Origin: JACDAN01 sp963802375
GTDB taxonomy: Bacteria > Actinomycetota > Thermoleophilia > Gaiellales > Gaiellaceae
Direction of reading: 5' to 3'
Length of the DNA stretch: 64,000 nucleotides
NCBI GenBank assembly: GCA_963802375.1
Contig: CAWDIJ010000011.1
Location: 53,040 to 117,039, forward strand
The notes beneath the pieces were generated by a model. It saw only the letters and a program-made list of their open reading frames with translations, searched no databases and had not been told where the DNA came from. The translations under genes were made by a program, and so were the position numbers. Shown one piece after another: positions 41,162 through 49,536 of the stretch (position 1 is its first letter; each line of letters opens with the position of its first letter).

Positions 41162-41327
41162 CGCAGGGACAAACGGGGCGGTGGAGCGGCTTTCCGCAGC
41201 CCGCGCAGGTCCGCTGGCTTCGGCGCCACTCGAGCATCTTCTTCTCGATGCCCGCCTTCATCATCAGCACGCCCACGCCGGTGCTCGAGGCGAGGAGGAG
41301 AGCCGTTTCGTTCGTCATCTCGATCAT
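41151..41327 (-). CDS. Small zinc-ribbon protein with hydrophobic N-terminus
   Basis: 58 residues: MIEMTNETALLLASSTGVGV and MMKAGIEKKMLEWRRSQRT, followed by the cysteine motif C-x2-C-x8-C-x-C (CAGCGKPLHRPVCPC). Shine-Dalgarno AAGGAC 4 bp before ATG 41327. The start overlaps the stop of the upstream xerD (ATGA), implying coupling. The 3' end overlaps the HEAT-like gene by 11 bp. Confidence 0.65.
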   Translation of the reverse strand: MIEMTNETALLLASSTGVGVLMMKAGIEKKMLEWRRSQRTCAGCGKPLHRPVCPCANS

Positions 41328-42229
41328 TTCGTCCTTCGCTTCGCGTGCGGATGCGCTTGGAAATACAGCTCCCGGCGCCGCCGGTCGGTTACGTGGGTGT
41401 AGAGCTCCGTGGTAGCCAGATCGGCATGTCCGAGCATTTCCTGAACGCTCCTTAGGTCTGCTCCTCCCTCGAGGAGGTGAGTTGCAAACGTGTGGCGCAG
41501 CAGATGGGGGTGCACGCGTTCGGGCTCGAGCCCCGCTTTCACCGCCAGCTTGCGGAGGATCAAGAAGGCGCCGGCCCGCGTCAGTCCGCCGCCCTGGGCG
41601 TTCAGGAAGAGCTCCGGGCGGTGGCGGCGATCGAGGTGGGGGCGTCCCCTCGCCAGGTAACGGCGAAGTGCCTCGACGGCCTCTCGCCCGACCGGAACGA
41701 CGCGTTCCTTGCCGCCTTTTCCGACCGTTCGAACGAGCCGCTGGTCGAGGTCGACGCCGCCCTTGTCGAGGCCTACCGCTTCGCTGACCCGGAGACCTGC
41801 GCCGTACAGGAGCTCGACCAGAGCGCGGTCGCGAAGGTGGCGCGGAGTCGTCCCGGCGGCGGCGTCGATCAGCCGCTCGGCCTCGGAGGGGGACAGCGCG
41901 CGCGGGAGGCGTCGGGTCCTGCGCGGCAGCTCGAGCTCCGCCGCGGGATTCGTGTCGGTCGCGCCGATCAGGACCAGGTGGCGGAAGAAGGAGCGGAGCG
42001 ACGCGACTCGCCGCGCGATCGTCGAGCCCGAGAGGCCCCGCGCCCGGAGCTCGGCGAGATAGCGCTCGAGCTCCTCCGTCGTGACCGTCGAGGGCGAGTG
42101 GCCGAGCCAGCCGGCGAGGGCCTCGAGGTCTCGCCGGTACGCCTCGACGGTGCGTGGCGCGAGCCGCGCCGTCGAGAGAGCGAGGAAGCCCTCGAGCTCG
42201 GGGTCGGCGGGCGGAGGCTTGTGTTTCAT
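41324..42229 (-). CDS. xerD: Tyrosine recombinase, XerD-like
   Basis: Site-specific recombinase of about 301 residues. Core-binding N-terminal SAM-like domain (LEGFLALSTARLAPRTVEAYRRDLEAL) and a catalytic domain with all active residues: Arg in GAGLRVSEA, Lys in GKGGKERVVP, His-x2-Arg in HLLRHTFATH, His and Tyr in LGHADLATTELYTH. It likely resolves chromosome dimers with the adjacent XerC-like protein. ATG 42229 is my choice; ATG 42244 is an alternative. Confidence 0.9.
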   Translation of the reverse strand: MKHKPPPADPELEGFLALSTARLAPRTVEAYRRDLEALAGWLGHSPSTVTTEELERYLAELRARGLSGSTIARRVASLRSFFRHLVLIGATDTNPAAELELPRRTRRLPRALSPSEAERLIDAAAGTTPRHLRDRALVELLYGAGLRVSEAVGLDKGGVDLDQRLVRTVGKGGKERVVPVGREAVEALRRYLARGRPHLDRRHRPELFLNAQGGGLTRAGAFLILRKLAVKAGLEPERVHPHLLRHTFATHLLEGGADLRSVQEMLGHADLATTELYTHVTDRRRRELYFQAHPHAKRRTK

Positions 42230-42313
42230 GCCACTAGTTGCCATTCGAGGGTCCGCCTCGTTCGGTTCGACCCCGCATCGCCGCGGGCCGCTCGTCACAT
42301 GGAACACAAGCGC

Positions 42314-43159
42314 TCACGAGCGAGGGTGGGAGCGGTCATAGACCTTCCTCAGCCGCTTCGCGTCGACGTGGCTGTACATCTGCGTGGTGGAAAGGGAGCT
42401 GTGGCCGAGAAGCTCCTGGATCGTCCTCAGGTCGGCGCCACCTTCCAACAGGTGTGTCGCGAACGCGTGCCGCAGGCGGTGTGGATGGGGGAAGAGCCTG
42501 CGGAGCGTGCTCGTGTCGAGCCGCCGGCCGCGGGCCGAGATGAAGAGCGCGTCTTGCGCGCCGCGAGCGAGCTTCGGGCGCTCTTGGAGCCAGAGGCCGA
42601 CCCAGTACGCGGCCTCCTCGCCCAGTGGGACGACGCGCTCCTTGCCGCCCTTACCGCGGACCCTGACCGCTTCCTGATCGAACTCGACGTCCCCGAGGTT
42701 CAGGTCGACGGCCTCCTGGCTTCGCAGCCCGGCGGAGTAGACGAGCTCGGCGAGGGCGCGGTTCCGGATCGAGAGCGGATCGTCGAGGCCGAAGCGCTCG
42801 AGCTCGGTCTCGATCTCCTGCTGCTTCGGGGCGTCGGGCAGCCGGCGCGGCCGCCGCGGCGCCAGGCGGGCGTCGGGGACCTTCGAGGCGCCGAGCGTGA
42901 AGCGGAGGAAGGCGCGGACGGCGGCGAGCTTGCGGGCGATCGTCGCCGGCGCGAGCTTGCTCGGCTCGCGGCCACGCCGGGCTGCGCCGAGCTCGGCGAC
43001 GTAGTCGGCCAGGAGGCGGGCGTCGACGTCCTCGACGGACGCCTTCCGCGACCGCAGCCAGGCCCCGAACTCCGCCAGGTCGACGCCGTACGCGCGACGG
43101 GTCGCGTCGGACAGCGCCGGACTGGCCAGGAAACGGTCGATCGCCACCTGAGTCTCCAT
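42314..43159 (-). CDS. xerC: Tyrosine recombinase, XerC-like
   Basis: About 281 residues from ATG 43159 (ATG 43207 also in frame). N-terminal core-binding domain (DRFLASPALSDATRRAYGVDLAEFGAWL), catalytic Arg in SAGLRSQEA, Lys in GKGGKERVVP, HRLRHAFATH and the nucleophile Tyr in LGHSSLSTTQMYSH. A second Xer lies 85 bp downstream on the same strand, so the XerC/XerD pair is encoded in tandem. Confidence 0.9.
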   Translation of the reverse strand: METQVAIDRFLASPALSDATRRAYGVDLAEFGAWLRSRKASVEDVDARLLADYVAELGAARRGREPSKLAPATIARKLAAVRAFLRFTLGASKVPDARLAPRRPRRLPDAPKQQEIETELERFGLDDPLSIRNRALAELVYSAGLRSQEAVDLNLGDVEFDQEAVRVRGKGGKERVVPLGEEAAYWVGLWLQERPKLARGAQDALFISARGRRLDTSTLRRLFPHPHRLRHAFATHLLEGGADLRTIQELLGHSSLSTTQMYSHVDAKRLRKVYDRSHPRS

Positions 43160-43216
43160 CCAGGCAGGATTCGCGCCCGTGAAGGTGGCGTCCTGCCTCT
43201 GCAGCATCGGTAAGCG

Positions 43217-43372
43217 ATGAGGGAGCTTGCGCTCTATCTCGTCGCCGCCGCCCTGTACATCGCCCTGGGTGTTGCTTACCCGAGTCTCCTTCTCTCCTGG
43301 TTCGAAGGCACGGCGTTCCTGCTGCTCGCGGTCTGGGTCGTCCCGGCCTTCGTTCGCCGGCTTCTGCGATGA
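43217..43372 (+). CDS. 51-residue membrane protein
   Basis: ATG 43217 to TGA 43372 encodes two hydrophobic helices (LALYLVAAALYIALGVAY and AFLLLAVWVVPAFV) with an Arg-rich C-terminus (RRLLR). Its stop overlaps the ATG of the next membrane-hydrolase gene (ATGA), which argues for a real coupled gene. It is divergent from the xerC/xerD pair. No family recognised. Confidence 0.65.
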   Translation: MRELALYLVAAALYIALGVAYPSLLLSWFEGTAFLLLAVWVVPAFVRRLLR

Positions 43373-44094
43373 GCTGGGCCGCACACGATCTCGAGCCGTA
43401 CGCGATCCAGCGCCATTTCGGCGTGAAGGTCGCGTTCGTCCCGCTCGTGATCGGGTCGTACTCGCCGGACATTCTCAGCAAGTGGTTCGTCTACGGAATC
43501 AACGTCCTGGGTGTCGAGTTCAAAGCCGACGACCCGGTGCAGTTCCATCGCGGCTGGCCCGGCGTCGGCTTCACGCACTCGCTCGGCTACGGGCTGCTGA
43601 TCGCTGCGCTCATCTGGCTGATCTTCGGCAGCCGCATCTGGGCCTGGAGCTTCCTCTTAGGACACTGGGCTCACGCCCTGACGGACGCGGGCGACACGAT
43701 CGGGACGATGCTCTTCTTTCCGCTCACGACCGAGACCTTCGGCCTCGGCGCCTGGGCGTACGCCGGCCAGTACAACCGGTTGATCGACGCCGGTGCCTAC
43801 TTCAGCGGGCTCGGCTTCGTCTGGGACGGCGTCTTCCTCGTCTACGGGCTGCTCTGCTGGCGGATGTTCAAGCGGGAGTACTTCCACGAAGTAATCGTCA
43901 CGGCGGACCCGCGCTTCTGGGGCTGGGCGGGACGGTGGTTGCCGGAGACGGCGCTGCTCGCGCTCTACCGGGCGAGCTTCTTCTACGGCGCGACCCGGTG
44001 GGTCGCCTGGCTCATCTGGGCGCATGTCGTCCACGACTTCCCACTCGACCTGAGCTGGGGCGGCCCGCAGTGGGTCGATGCCGCTTACGACTGA
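43369..44094 (+). CDS. Membrane-bound metal-dependent hydrolase family protein (YdjM-like)
   Basis: 241 residues, about five transmembrane helices. N-terminal SWAAHDLEPYAIQRHFG, histidine motifs in GFTHSLGYG and GHWAHALTDAGDT, and an acidic PDIL near residue 32 resemble the YdjM/DUF457 group of putative membrane metal hydrolases. The unusually long C-terminus (AHVVHDFPLDLSWGGPQWVDAAYD) has another His/Asp cluster. Coupled to the upstream 51-aa membrane protein. Substrate unknown. Overlaps the convergent GNAT gene by 10 bp. Confidence 0.75.
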   Translation: MSWAAHDLEPYAIQRHFGVKVAFVPLVIGSYSPDILSKWFVYGINVLGVEFKADDPVQFHRGWPGVGFTHSLGYGLLIAALIWLIFGSRIWAWSFLLGHWAHALTDAGDTIGTMLFFPLTTETFGLGAWAYAGQYNRLIDAGAYFSGLGFVWDGVFLVYGLLCWRMFKREYFHEVIVTADPRFWGWAGRWLPETALLALYRASFFYGATRWVAWLIWAHVVHDFPLDLSWGGPQWVDAAYD

Positions 44095-44621
44095 GGGAGC
44101 TCGCCCGGAAGCAGTGAGTACATGACGAAGTCGACGCGGCGGCCGAGCCGGGCGTTGTAGCGGCTCGAGCGAAGCACTCCTTCGCGGATGAAGCCGGCGT
44201 TCTCCGCCACCTTCCTCGACGCCGCGTTCTCCTCGTCCGCTCTCAGCTGGATCCGCATGACGCCGTGCTCCTCCAGCAGCCAGCCGGAGACGAGGCGCAG
44301 CGCCCGTGTGCAGAGGCCCTGTCCGCGCGCCTGCGCCGCGACCCAGTAACCGACCTCGACGCCGTCGTCGGGCTCCGGGAGCCAGCGCGCGCCGATCGAC
44401 CCGATCGGTGGTCCGTAGGTCACGACGGCGAAGTTCGACGTCGTGCCCGAAGCCCACCCCTCCCTGGTACTGGCGATGTAGGCGAGGGCGTCGGACTTCG
44501 TGTACGGCTGGGGGATGATGTCGAGGAACTCGGCGATCGCCCGGTCGTTGCAAGCGTCGACCAGTGCCTCGACGTCGCCTTCCTCGCCCCACGGCCGGAG
44601 CGTCACGAGACCGTCGGTCAA
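44085..44621 (-). CDS. GNAT family N-acetyltransferase (RimJ/RimL-like)
   Basis: 178 residues from TTG 44621. GNAT fold: VTLRPWGEEGDVEALVDACND at the N-terminus, acetyl-CoA-binding region GVEVGYWVAAQARGQGLCTRAL (Q/R-x2-G-x-G/A), then RIQLRADEENAASRKVAENAGF. This plan matches protein or small-molecule acetyltransferases of the RimJ/RimL type. Substrate not determined. Confidence 0.85.
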   Translation of the reverse strand: MTDGLVTLRPWGEEGDVEALVDACNDRAIAEFLDIIPQPYTKSDALAYIASTREGWASGTTSNFAVVTYGPPIGSIGARWLPEPDDGVEVGYWVAAQARGQGLCTRALRLVSGWLLEEHGVMRIQLRADEENAASRKVAENAGFIREGVLRSSRYNARLGRRVDFVMYSLLPGELPQS

Positions 44622-44710
44622 GCGGCGGCTCGGGCGGCGAAACGTCCATTGCCATACGATATGCAGCCCGTTTGAGACCGGCCCAACGCCGGGAACTCAA
44701 GGAGAACTTC

Positions 44711-46315
44711 ATGGCGATCATCGAGGACCTGCGCGGACAACTCGACCTGAGCGAGCACGGCATCGAGGCCGGCGGGATGGTCCACTACAACCCGACGGTC
44801 GCGCTCCTCTACAGCCATGCGCTCCGGCGCGGCGACGGAACGCTCGCCGAGGGCGGGCCGCTCGTCGTCGACACCGGCGAGCACACGGGGCGGTCGCCGA
44901 ACGACAAGTTCGTCGTGCGCGAGCCCGACACAGAAGACCGGATCTGGTGGGGGAAGGTCAACAAGGAGCTGCCCGAGGACGCGTTCGAGGGCCTGCGCGA
45001 CAAAGTGACCTCCTTCTTGTCGGATCAGGACATTTACGTCGTGGACGCATTCGCCGGGAGCCGACGCAGAGCACCGGCTCGCGCTCTACGCGTGTGACCT
45101 ACAGCCCCTGGCATGCGCTCTTCGCGAAGACGCTCTTCATCGATCCGACCGAGGAGGAGCTCGCCGACCACGAGCCTCAGGCGCTCGTCCTGCACGCGCC
45201 CGAGGTCGCGGCCGATCCCGAAGAGGATGGGACCCGGAGCAAGACCTTCGTCGTTCTCCACCCGGGCCGGATGGAGGTGCTCATCGGCGGCACCTTCTAC
45301 GCCGGCGAGATCAAGAAGTCGATCTTCACGCTCATGAACGACCGCCTGCCCCTCGAAGGCGTCCTGCCGATGCACTGCTCGGCCAACGTCGACGACGACG
45401 GCCGCGTCGCGGTCTTCTTCGGGCTCTCCGGGACCGGCAAGACGACGCTCTCGGCCGATCCAGAGCGGCACCTGATCGGCGACGACGAGCACGGCTGGAG
45501 CGAGGAGGGGATCTTCAACATCGAGGGCGGCTGCTACGCGAAGGTGATCCGCCTCTCGCCCGAGGCCGAGCCGCAGATCTACAAGACCACGCGTAGCTGG
45601 GGCACGGTGCTCGAGAACGTGGTCGTGGACGAGCGCGGCGTGCTCGACCTGGACGACGACTCGAAGACGGAGAACACGAGAGCCGCCTACAAGCTCGAGC
45701 AGATCTCGAACGCGCTCCCGGCCAAGCGGGCCGGCCACCCGAGCGCCGTCGTCTTCCTGACCGCAGACGCCTTCGGGATCCTCCCGCCGATCGCGCGGCT
45801 GTCGCGCGAGCAGGCGATGTTCTACTTCCTGTCCGGGCTTCACGGCCAAGCTCGCCGGTACCGAGATCGGCGTCACCGAGCCGCAGCCGACCTTCTCCGC
45901 CTGCTTCGGCGCGCCGTTCCTGCCGCAGCCGCCGTCCGTCTACGCGCACATGCTCGGCGACAAGCTCGACCAGCACCCGCACGTCACGGTCTGGCTCGTG
46001 AACACCGGCTGGACGGGCGGTGCGTTCGGCGAGGGCGAGCGGATGCCGATCAAGGCGACCCGCGCGCTGCTGAAGGCGGCGCTCTCGGGCGAGCTGGACG
46101 GCGTGGAGTACCGGACGGACGAGCTCTTCGGCTTCGAGGTTCCCGTCGCAGTGCCGGGGGTGGACTCGAGCCTGCTGGACCCGGCCTCTACGTGGGCGGA
46201 CCGGGCGGCCTACGGCCGCGAGGCGCGGGAGCTGGCGCGGATGTTCCGCGACAACTTCAAGCAGTTCGAGGACGACGCCGGCAAGGCCGTGGCGGCCGCC
46301 GGCCCGCGGGTCTAG
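44711..46315 (+). pseudogene. pckA: Phosphoenolpyruvate carboxykinase (ATP), with three single-base insertions
   Basis: Gluconeogenic/anaplerotic enzyme decarboxylating oxaloacetate to PEP. ATG 44711 with AAGGAG 7 bp upstream. Signatures are all present across frames: HTGRSPNDKFVV, WHALFAKTLF, GTFYAGEIKKS (Lys), MHCSANV, Walker-like GLSGTGKTTLS, DDEHGWSEEGIFNIEGGCYAK, then VWLVNTGWTGG and the C-terminal helices. Three +1 insertions break it: an A near 45059 (between DAFAG and ADAEHRLAL), a T near 45093 (before VTYSPWHALF), and a C near 45838 (between FLSG and FTAKLAGTEIG). Together they restore the original frame, so total length is a multiple of three. As written, no full protein is made. 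Confidence 0.9.
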
Positions 46316-46746
46316 GCGCCGTCCCTCGGAAGGATCGCCGACAGGTCCCAGACCCGCGGGTTGTCCGGCACCAGACGGAGGAGCACGCCCGGCTTGGACT
46401 TCCGCGCCTCAGCGAAACGCCTGCCCGGCTCCGCTCCGAGATAGCGCCCTACGATCTCGATCCGCTCGGGCGTTGCGTCGCCCCTGATGAGCTGGGGCTC
46501 GCCGCGGGCCTCGACGCCACGAAACGGCGGCACGGCCTCGAAGACCACGAGAACGCAGCGAGGGTCACGGGCCAGGTGGCCGAGCTTCACGTCGCCCTCC
46601 GCGATCACCACGTGGAAGGCGCCGTCGGCCCACCGGAACCAGACGGGAGACACATGGGCGCTCCCGTCCTTCCTGTATGTGGTCAGCACCGCAGGCGACG
46701 GAGCGTCCAGCAGCGAACGGACGCGTTCGACCCAGTCCTGGGCCAT
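46312..46746 (-). CDS. Pyridoxamine-5'-phosphate-oxidase-like (PPOX/F420-type) protein
   Basis: 144-residue split-barrel flavin/F420-binding protein. N-terminal LLDAPSPAVLTTYRKDGSAHVSPVWFRW is the typical PPOX start; IAEGDVKLGHLARDPRCVLVV and the R-Y/F tail follow. Members reduce F420- or FMN-dependent substrates, or bind haem. The 3' end overlaps pckA by 4 bp convergently. Confidence 0.85.
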   Translation of the reverse strand: MAQDWVERVRSLLDAPSPAVLTTYRKDGSAHVSPVWFRWADGAFHVVIAEGDVKLGHLARDPRCVLVVFEAVPPFRGVEARGEPQLIRGDATPERIEIVGRYLGAEPGRRFAEARKSKPGVLLRLVPDNPRVWDLSAILPRDGA

Positions 46747-46942
46747 CTCTAGCCGGCGAAGCCGGTCGGCGCCAGAGCGAGGAAGAGCGCGGTAGGCGTC
46801 CCTCCCGGACGCACCTCACGGTTGAGCTCCAGCCTGTGGCCCGCCTCGGGCACGGCCAGATGATGCCTACTCGAGCGAGGGCTTGAAGCCGCCCGGATCC
46901 CGCACTACAGTCCGACCCCGTCCGAGGACGCAAGGGGATCTG

Positions 46943-47797
46943 ATGAAACTGCTCGTACGAGCGTTGACCATCTCCGCGCTCGCGGCGATTGCCGCGATAC
47001 CCGCCGCTGCGGCGCCGCCCTCGACTCCCATTGTTCGAGTGACGTACGGCAAGCCTGCCGTCTCCTGGACGCTTGCGCCCGGCTCGACCGCCGACATGAT
47101 CCAGTTCACCCGCTCGGTCCCCGCGAATCCGAACACCTTCTGGCGGGATGCAGACGAGCAGTCGTCGCTCAACCCTCGGCAGACGTCCTGGACGGCCGGC
47201 GACCGCTTCGCGCCCGGCGCGTGGTACGTCCACGTTGCGTCGGTGACGCCGGCTCCGCCCTGCCCACCCGAGGCCGACGAGTGCCCGGACGACGCGACTG
47301 AGTGGTCGCCGGCGACCCGCTTCGTCGTTCCGTCCACGCCGGGAATCGTGGCGGGTAAGGGCGTCGACTTCGCCAGGCTCGGGATGACGACGAACCAGGT
47401 GCGCAGCATTCTCGGTCAGCCGCCGAGCCTGGACGGTACCCGCGCTGCCCCGGTCTACGAGTACTACGGCGGCTCGCTGCGCGTCCTCTTCGCGCGCGGC
47501 CGCGTCACCCGCTTCGAGGTACTCAACGCCCGCTACAAGGTCGACGGCACGACCGTCGGCGTCGGCTCGAGTGAGCGGGCGCTGCGGGCGGCCGTCCCCG
47601 GCGTCCGCTGCCTGACGTGGCGAACGCCGTCGCCCTACCCGTGGCAGCGAACGCCGCATCGCTACTGCTACCTCGGATCGCGCGCCAAGGGCGCGGTGAT
47701 GACGTACTTCGGGATCCGGGGTGGCCGGGTCTCGAACGTGAAGCTCGGCCGGGTCGTGTTTGGCCGGTACGACCCGTTCTTCGGCCGCATCCTCTAG
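46943..47797 (+). CDS. Secreted protein with a fibronectin-like domain and a BamE/SmpA-like domain
   Basis: 284 residues. Signal peptide MKLLVRALTISALAAIAAIP (cleavage near AAA). Residues 25-135 form a beta-sandwich-like region with ...FTRSVPANPNT, ...TSWTAGDRFAPGAWYVHV. The second half contains GMTTNQVRSILGQPPSLDG, the pattern of BamE/SmpA domains (GMTxxqVxxllG.P), followed by another repeat-like piece GVGSSERALRAAVPG. I do not recognise a named family. ATG 46943 preceded by AAGGGGA. Confidence 0.7.
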   Translation: MKLLVRALTISALAAIAAIPAAAAPPSTPIVRVTYGKPAVSWTLAPGSTADMIQFTRSVPANPNTFWRDADEQSSLNPRQTSWTAGDRFAPGAWYVHVASVTPAPPCPPEADECPDDATEWSPATRFVVPSTPGIVAGKGVDFARLGMTTNQVRSILGQPPSLDGTRAAPVYEYYGGSLRVLFARGRVTRFEVLNARYKVDGTTVGVGSSERALRAAVPGVRCLTWRTPSPYPWQRTPHRYCYLGSRAKGAVMTYFGIRGGRVSNVKLGRVVFGRYDPFFGRIL

Positions 47798-47849
47798 CGG
47801 CGTCTGTCACGAGGCGGTGGTCGGCCGCCATTCGATAGCGTCCGACCCA

Positions 47850-49535
47850 GTGGAAGCGACGCACGACGTGCTCGTCGTTGGCGCCGGTTGCGCAGGGATG
47901 CGCGCCGCGATCGAGGCGTTCGACGAGGGAGCAGACGTCGCGCTGCTGTCCAAGATCCACCCGGTTCGCAGCCACTCCGGCGCGGCCGAGGGCGGGATCA
48001 ACGCCGCGCTCGGGAATGCCTCCGAGGACGATCCCGAAAAGCACGCCTTCGACACGGTCAAGGGCTCCGACTACCTCGGCGACCAGGACGCGATCCAGGT
48101 GCTCTGTGACGAGGCGCCAGACGACGTGTACCAGCTCGAGAACTGGGGCGCCGTCTTCTCACGCACCGACGACGGACGCATCGCGCAGCGCCCGTTCGGC
48201 GCCGCCGGCGAGCCCCGCACCGCGTACGCCGCGGACATCACGGGCCATGTCCTCGTCCACGTCCTCTACGAGCAGGTGATGAAACGCGACATCCCGACCT
48301 ACGAGGAGTTCTTCGCCTGGAAGCTCGTGATCGACGACGACCGCTGCCAGGGCGTGATCGCGTGGGATCTCCTCAACGGGGGCCTGAAGACGATCGGCGC
48401 AAAGACCGTGATCCTCTGCACCGGCGGCGCCGGCCGGCTCTACGTGGGCACGACGAACGCCTATTCCTGCACCGGCGACGCGATGTCCATGGCCCTGCGG
48501 GTCGGTGTACCGCTGAAGGACATGGAGATGATGCAGTTCCACCCGACGACCCTCGCGCCGACCGGGATCCTGATCACCGAGGGCTGCCGCGGCGAAGGCG
48601 CCTATCTCCTCAACTCCGAGGGCAAGCGGTTTCTCGAGCGTTATGCACCGAACGCGATGGAGCTCGCGAGCCGCGACGTGATCTCCAGGGCGGAGCAGAC
48701 GGAGATCGACGAGGGCCGCGGGATCGACGGCAATGTCCTGCTCGACCTGCGCCACCTCGGCGCCGACAAGATCAACGAGCGGCTGCACGGGACGCGCGAG
48801 CTCTCGCTCACCTACGCCGGCGTGGATCCGATCACCGAGCCGATTCCGGTCCGGCCGGGCGCCCACTACCACATGGGCGGCGTGGACACCGACCTCGACG
48901 GGCTGACCTCGGTGACCGGGCTCTACGCCGCGGGCGAGTGCGCCTGCGTTTCCGTCCACGGCGCGAACCGGCTTGGCGGGAACGCCCTGATGGAGACGAT
49001 CACGTTCGGCAAGCGCGCCGGGCGGGCCGCGGCCGAGTGGGCCCTAACGCACACGACGATCAGCGTGCCGCCGGCGATCGAGGCCGACACGGCGCGCGAG
49101 CTCAAGGAGCTCCTGGCCCGCAGCGACGGGGAGCGCCCGTGGTCGATCCGCGACGAGCTCGCGACGACGATGCACGAGAACTTCGGCGTCTTCCGCCGCG
49201 AGGAGCAGATGCTCGAGCAGGGGCGGATCGTCGAGGGGCTGAGGGAGCGCTACAAGCGCGTCGTAGTCGACGACAAGGGCGAGATCTTCAACAGCGACCT
49301 CACGCAGGCGATCGAGCTCGGCTTCATGCTCGACCTCGCGCAGACCATGATCGTCGCCGGCCTCGCGCGGAAGGAGAGCCGCGGCGCCCACGCCCGCCCG
49401 CACGACTATCCGGACCGCGACGACGAGAACTTCCTCAAGCACACGATGACGACCTTCGACGACAGCGGCCAGGTTCAGCTCGACTGGAAACCGGTCACGA
49501 TGACCAAGTGGCAGCCCAAGGAGAGGACCTACTGA
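47850..49535 (+). CDS. sdhA: Succinate dehydrogenase/fumarate reductase flavoprotein subunit
   Basis: 561 residues, FAD-linked. Dinucleotide fold DVLVVGAGCAGMRAAIEA, covalent-FAD region IHPVRSHSGAAEGGINAALGN (His after RSH-like), then HPTTLAPTGILITEGCRGEGA and RPGAHYHMGGV with active-site His/Arg, and GECACVSVHGANRLGGNAL. Couples succinate oxidation to the iron-sulphur subunit encoded directly downstream. GTG 47850. sdhA-sdhB-sdhE are contiguous (1-bp gap, then 4-bp overlap). Confidence 0.94.
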   Translation: MEATHDVLVVGAGCAGMRAAIEAFDEGADVALLSKIHPVRSHSGAAEGGINAALGNASEDDPEKHAFDTVKGSDYLGDQDAIQVLCDEAPDDVYQLENWGAVFSRTDDGRIAQRPFGAAGEPRTAYAADITGHVLVHVLYEQVMKRDIPTYEEFFAWKLVIDDDRCQGVIAWDLLNGGLKTIGAKTVILCTGGAGRLYVGTTNAYSCTGDAMSMALRVGVPLKDMEMMQFHPTTLAPTGILITEGCRGEGAYLLNSEGKRFLERYAPNAMELASRDVISRAEQTEIDEGRGIDGNVLLDLRHLGADKINERLHGTRELSLTYAGVDPITEPIPVRPGAHYHMGGVDTDLDGLTSVTGLYAAGECACVSVHGANRLGGNALMETITFGKRAGRAAAEWALTHTTISVPPAIEADTARELKELLARSDGERPWSIRDELATTMHENFGVFRREEQMLEQGRIVEGLRERYKRVVVDDKGEIFNSDLTQAIELGFMLDLAQTMIVAGLARKESRGAHARPHDYPDRDDENFLKHTMTTFDDSGQVQLDWKPVTMTKWQPKERTY

Positions 49536-49536
49536 G

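Noticed and set aside
46747..46865. A C-terminal-looking minus-strand peptide ending LFLALAPTGFAG before the secreted protein gene
   Set aside because: Only about 36 codons, no convincing start or Shine-Dalgarno and no recognisable family; could be a remnant but cannot be supported.
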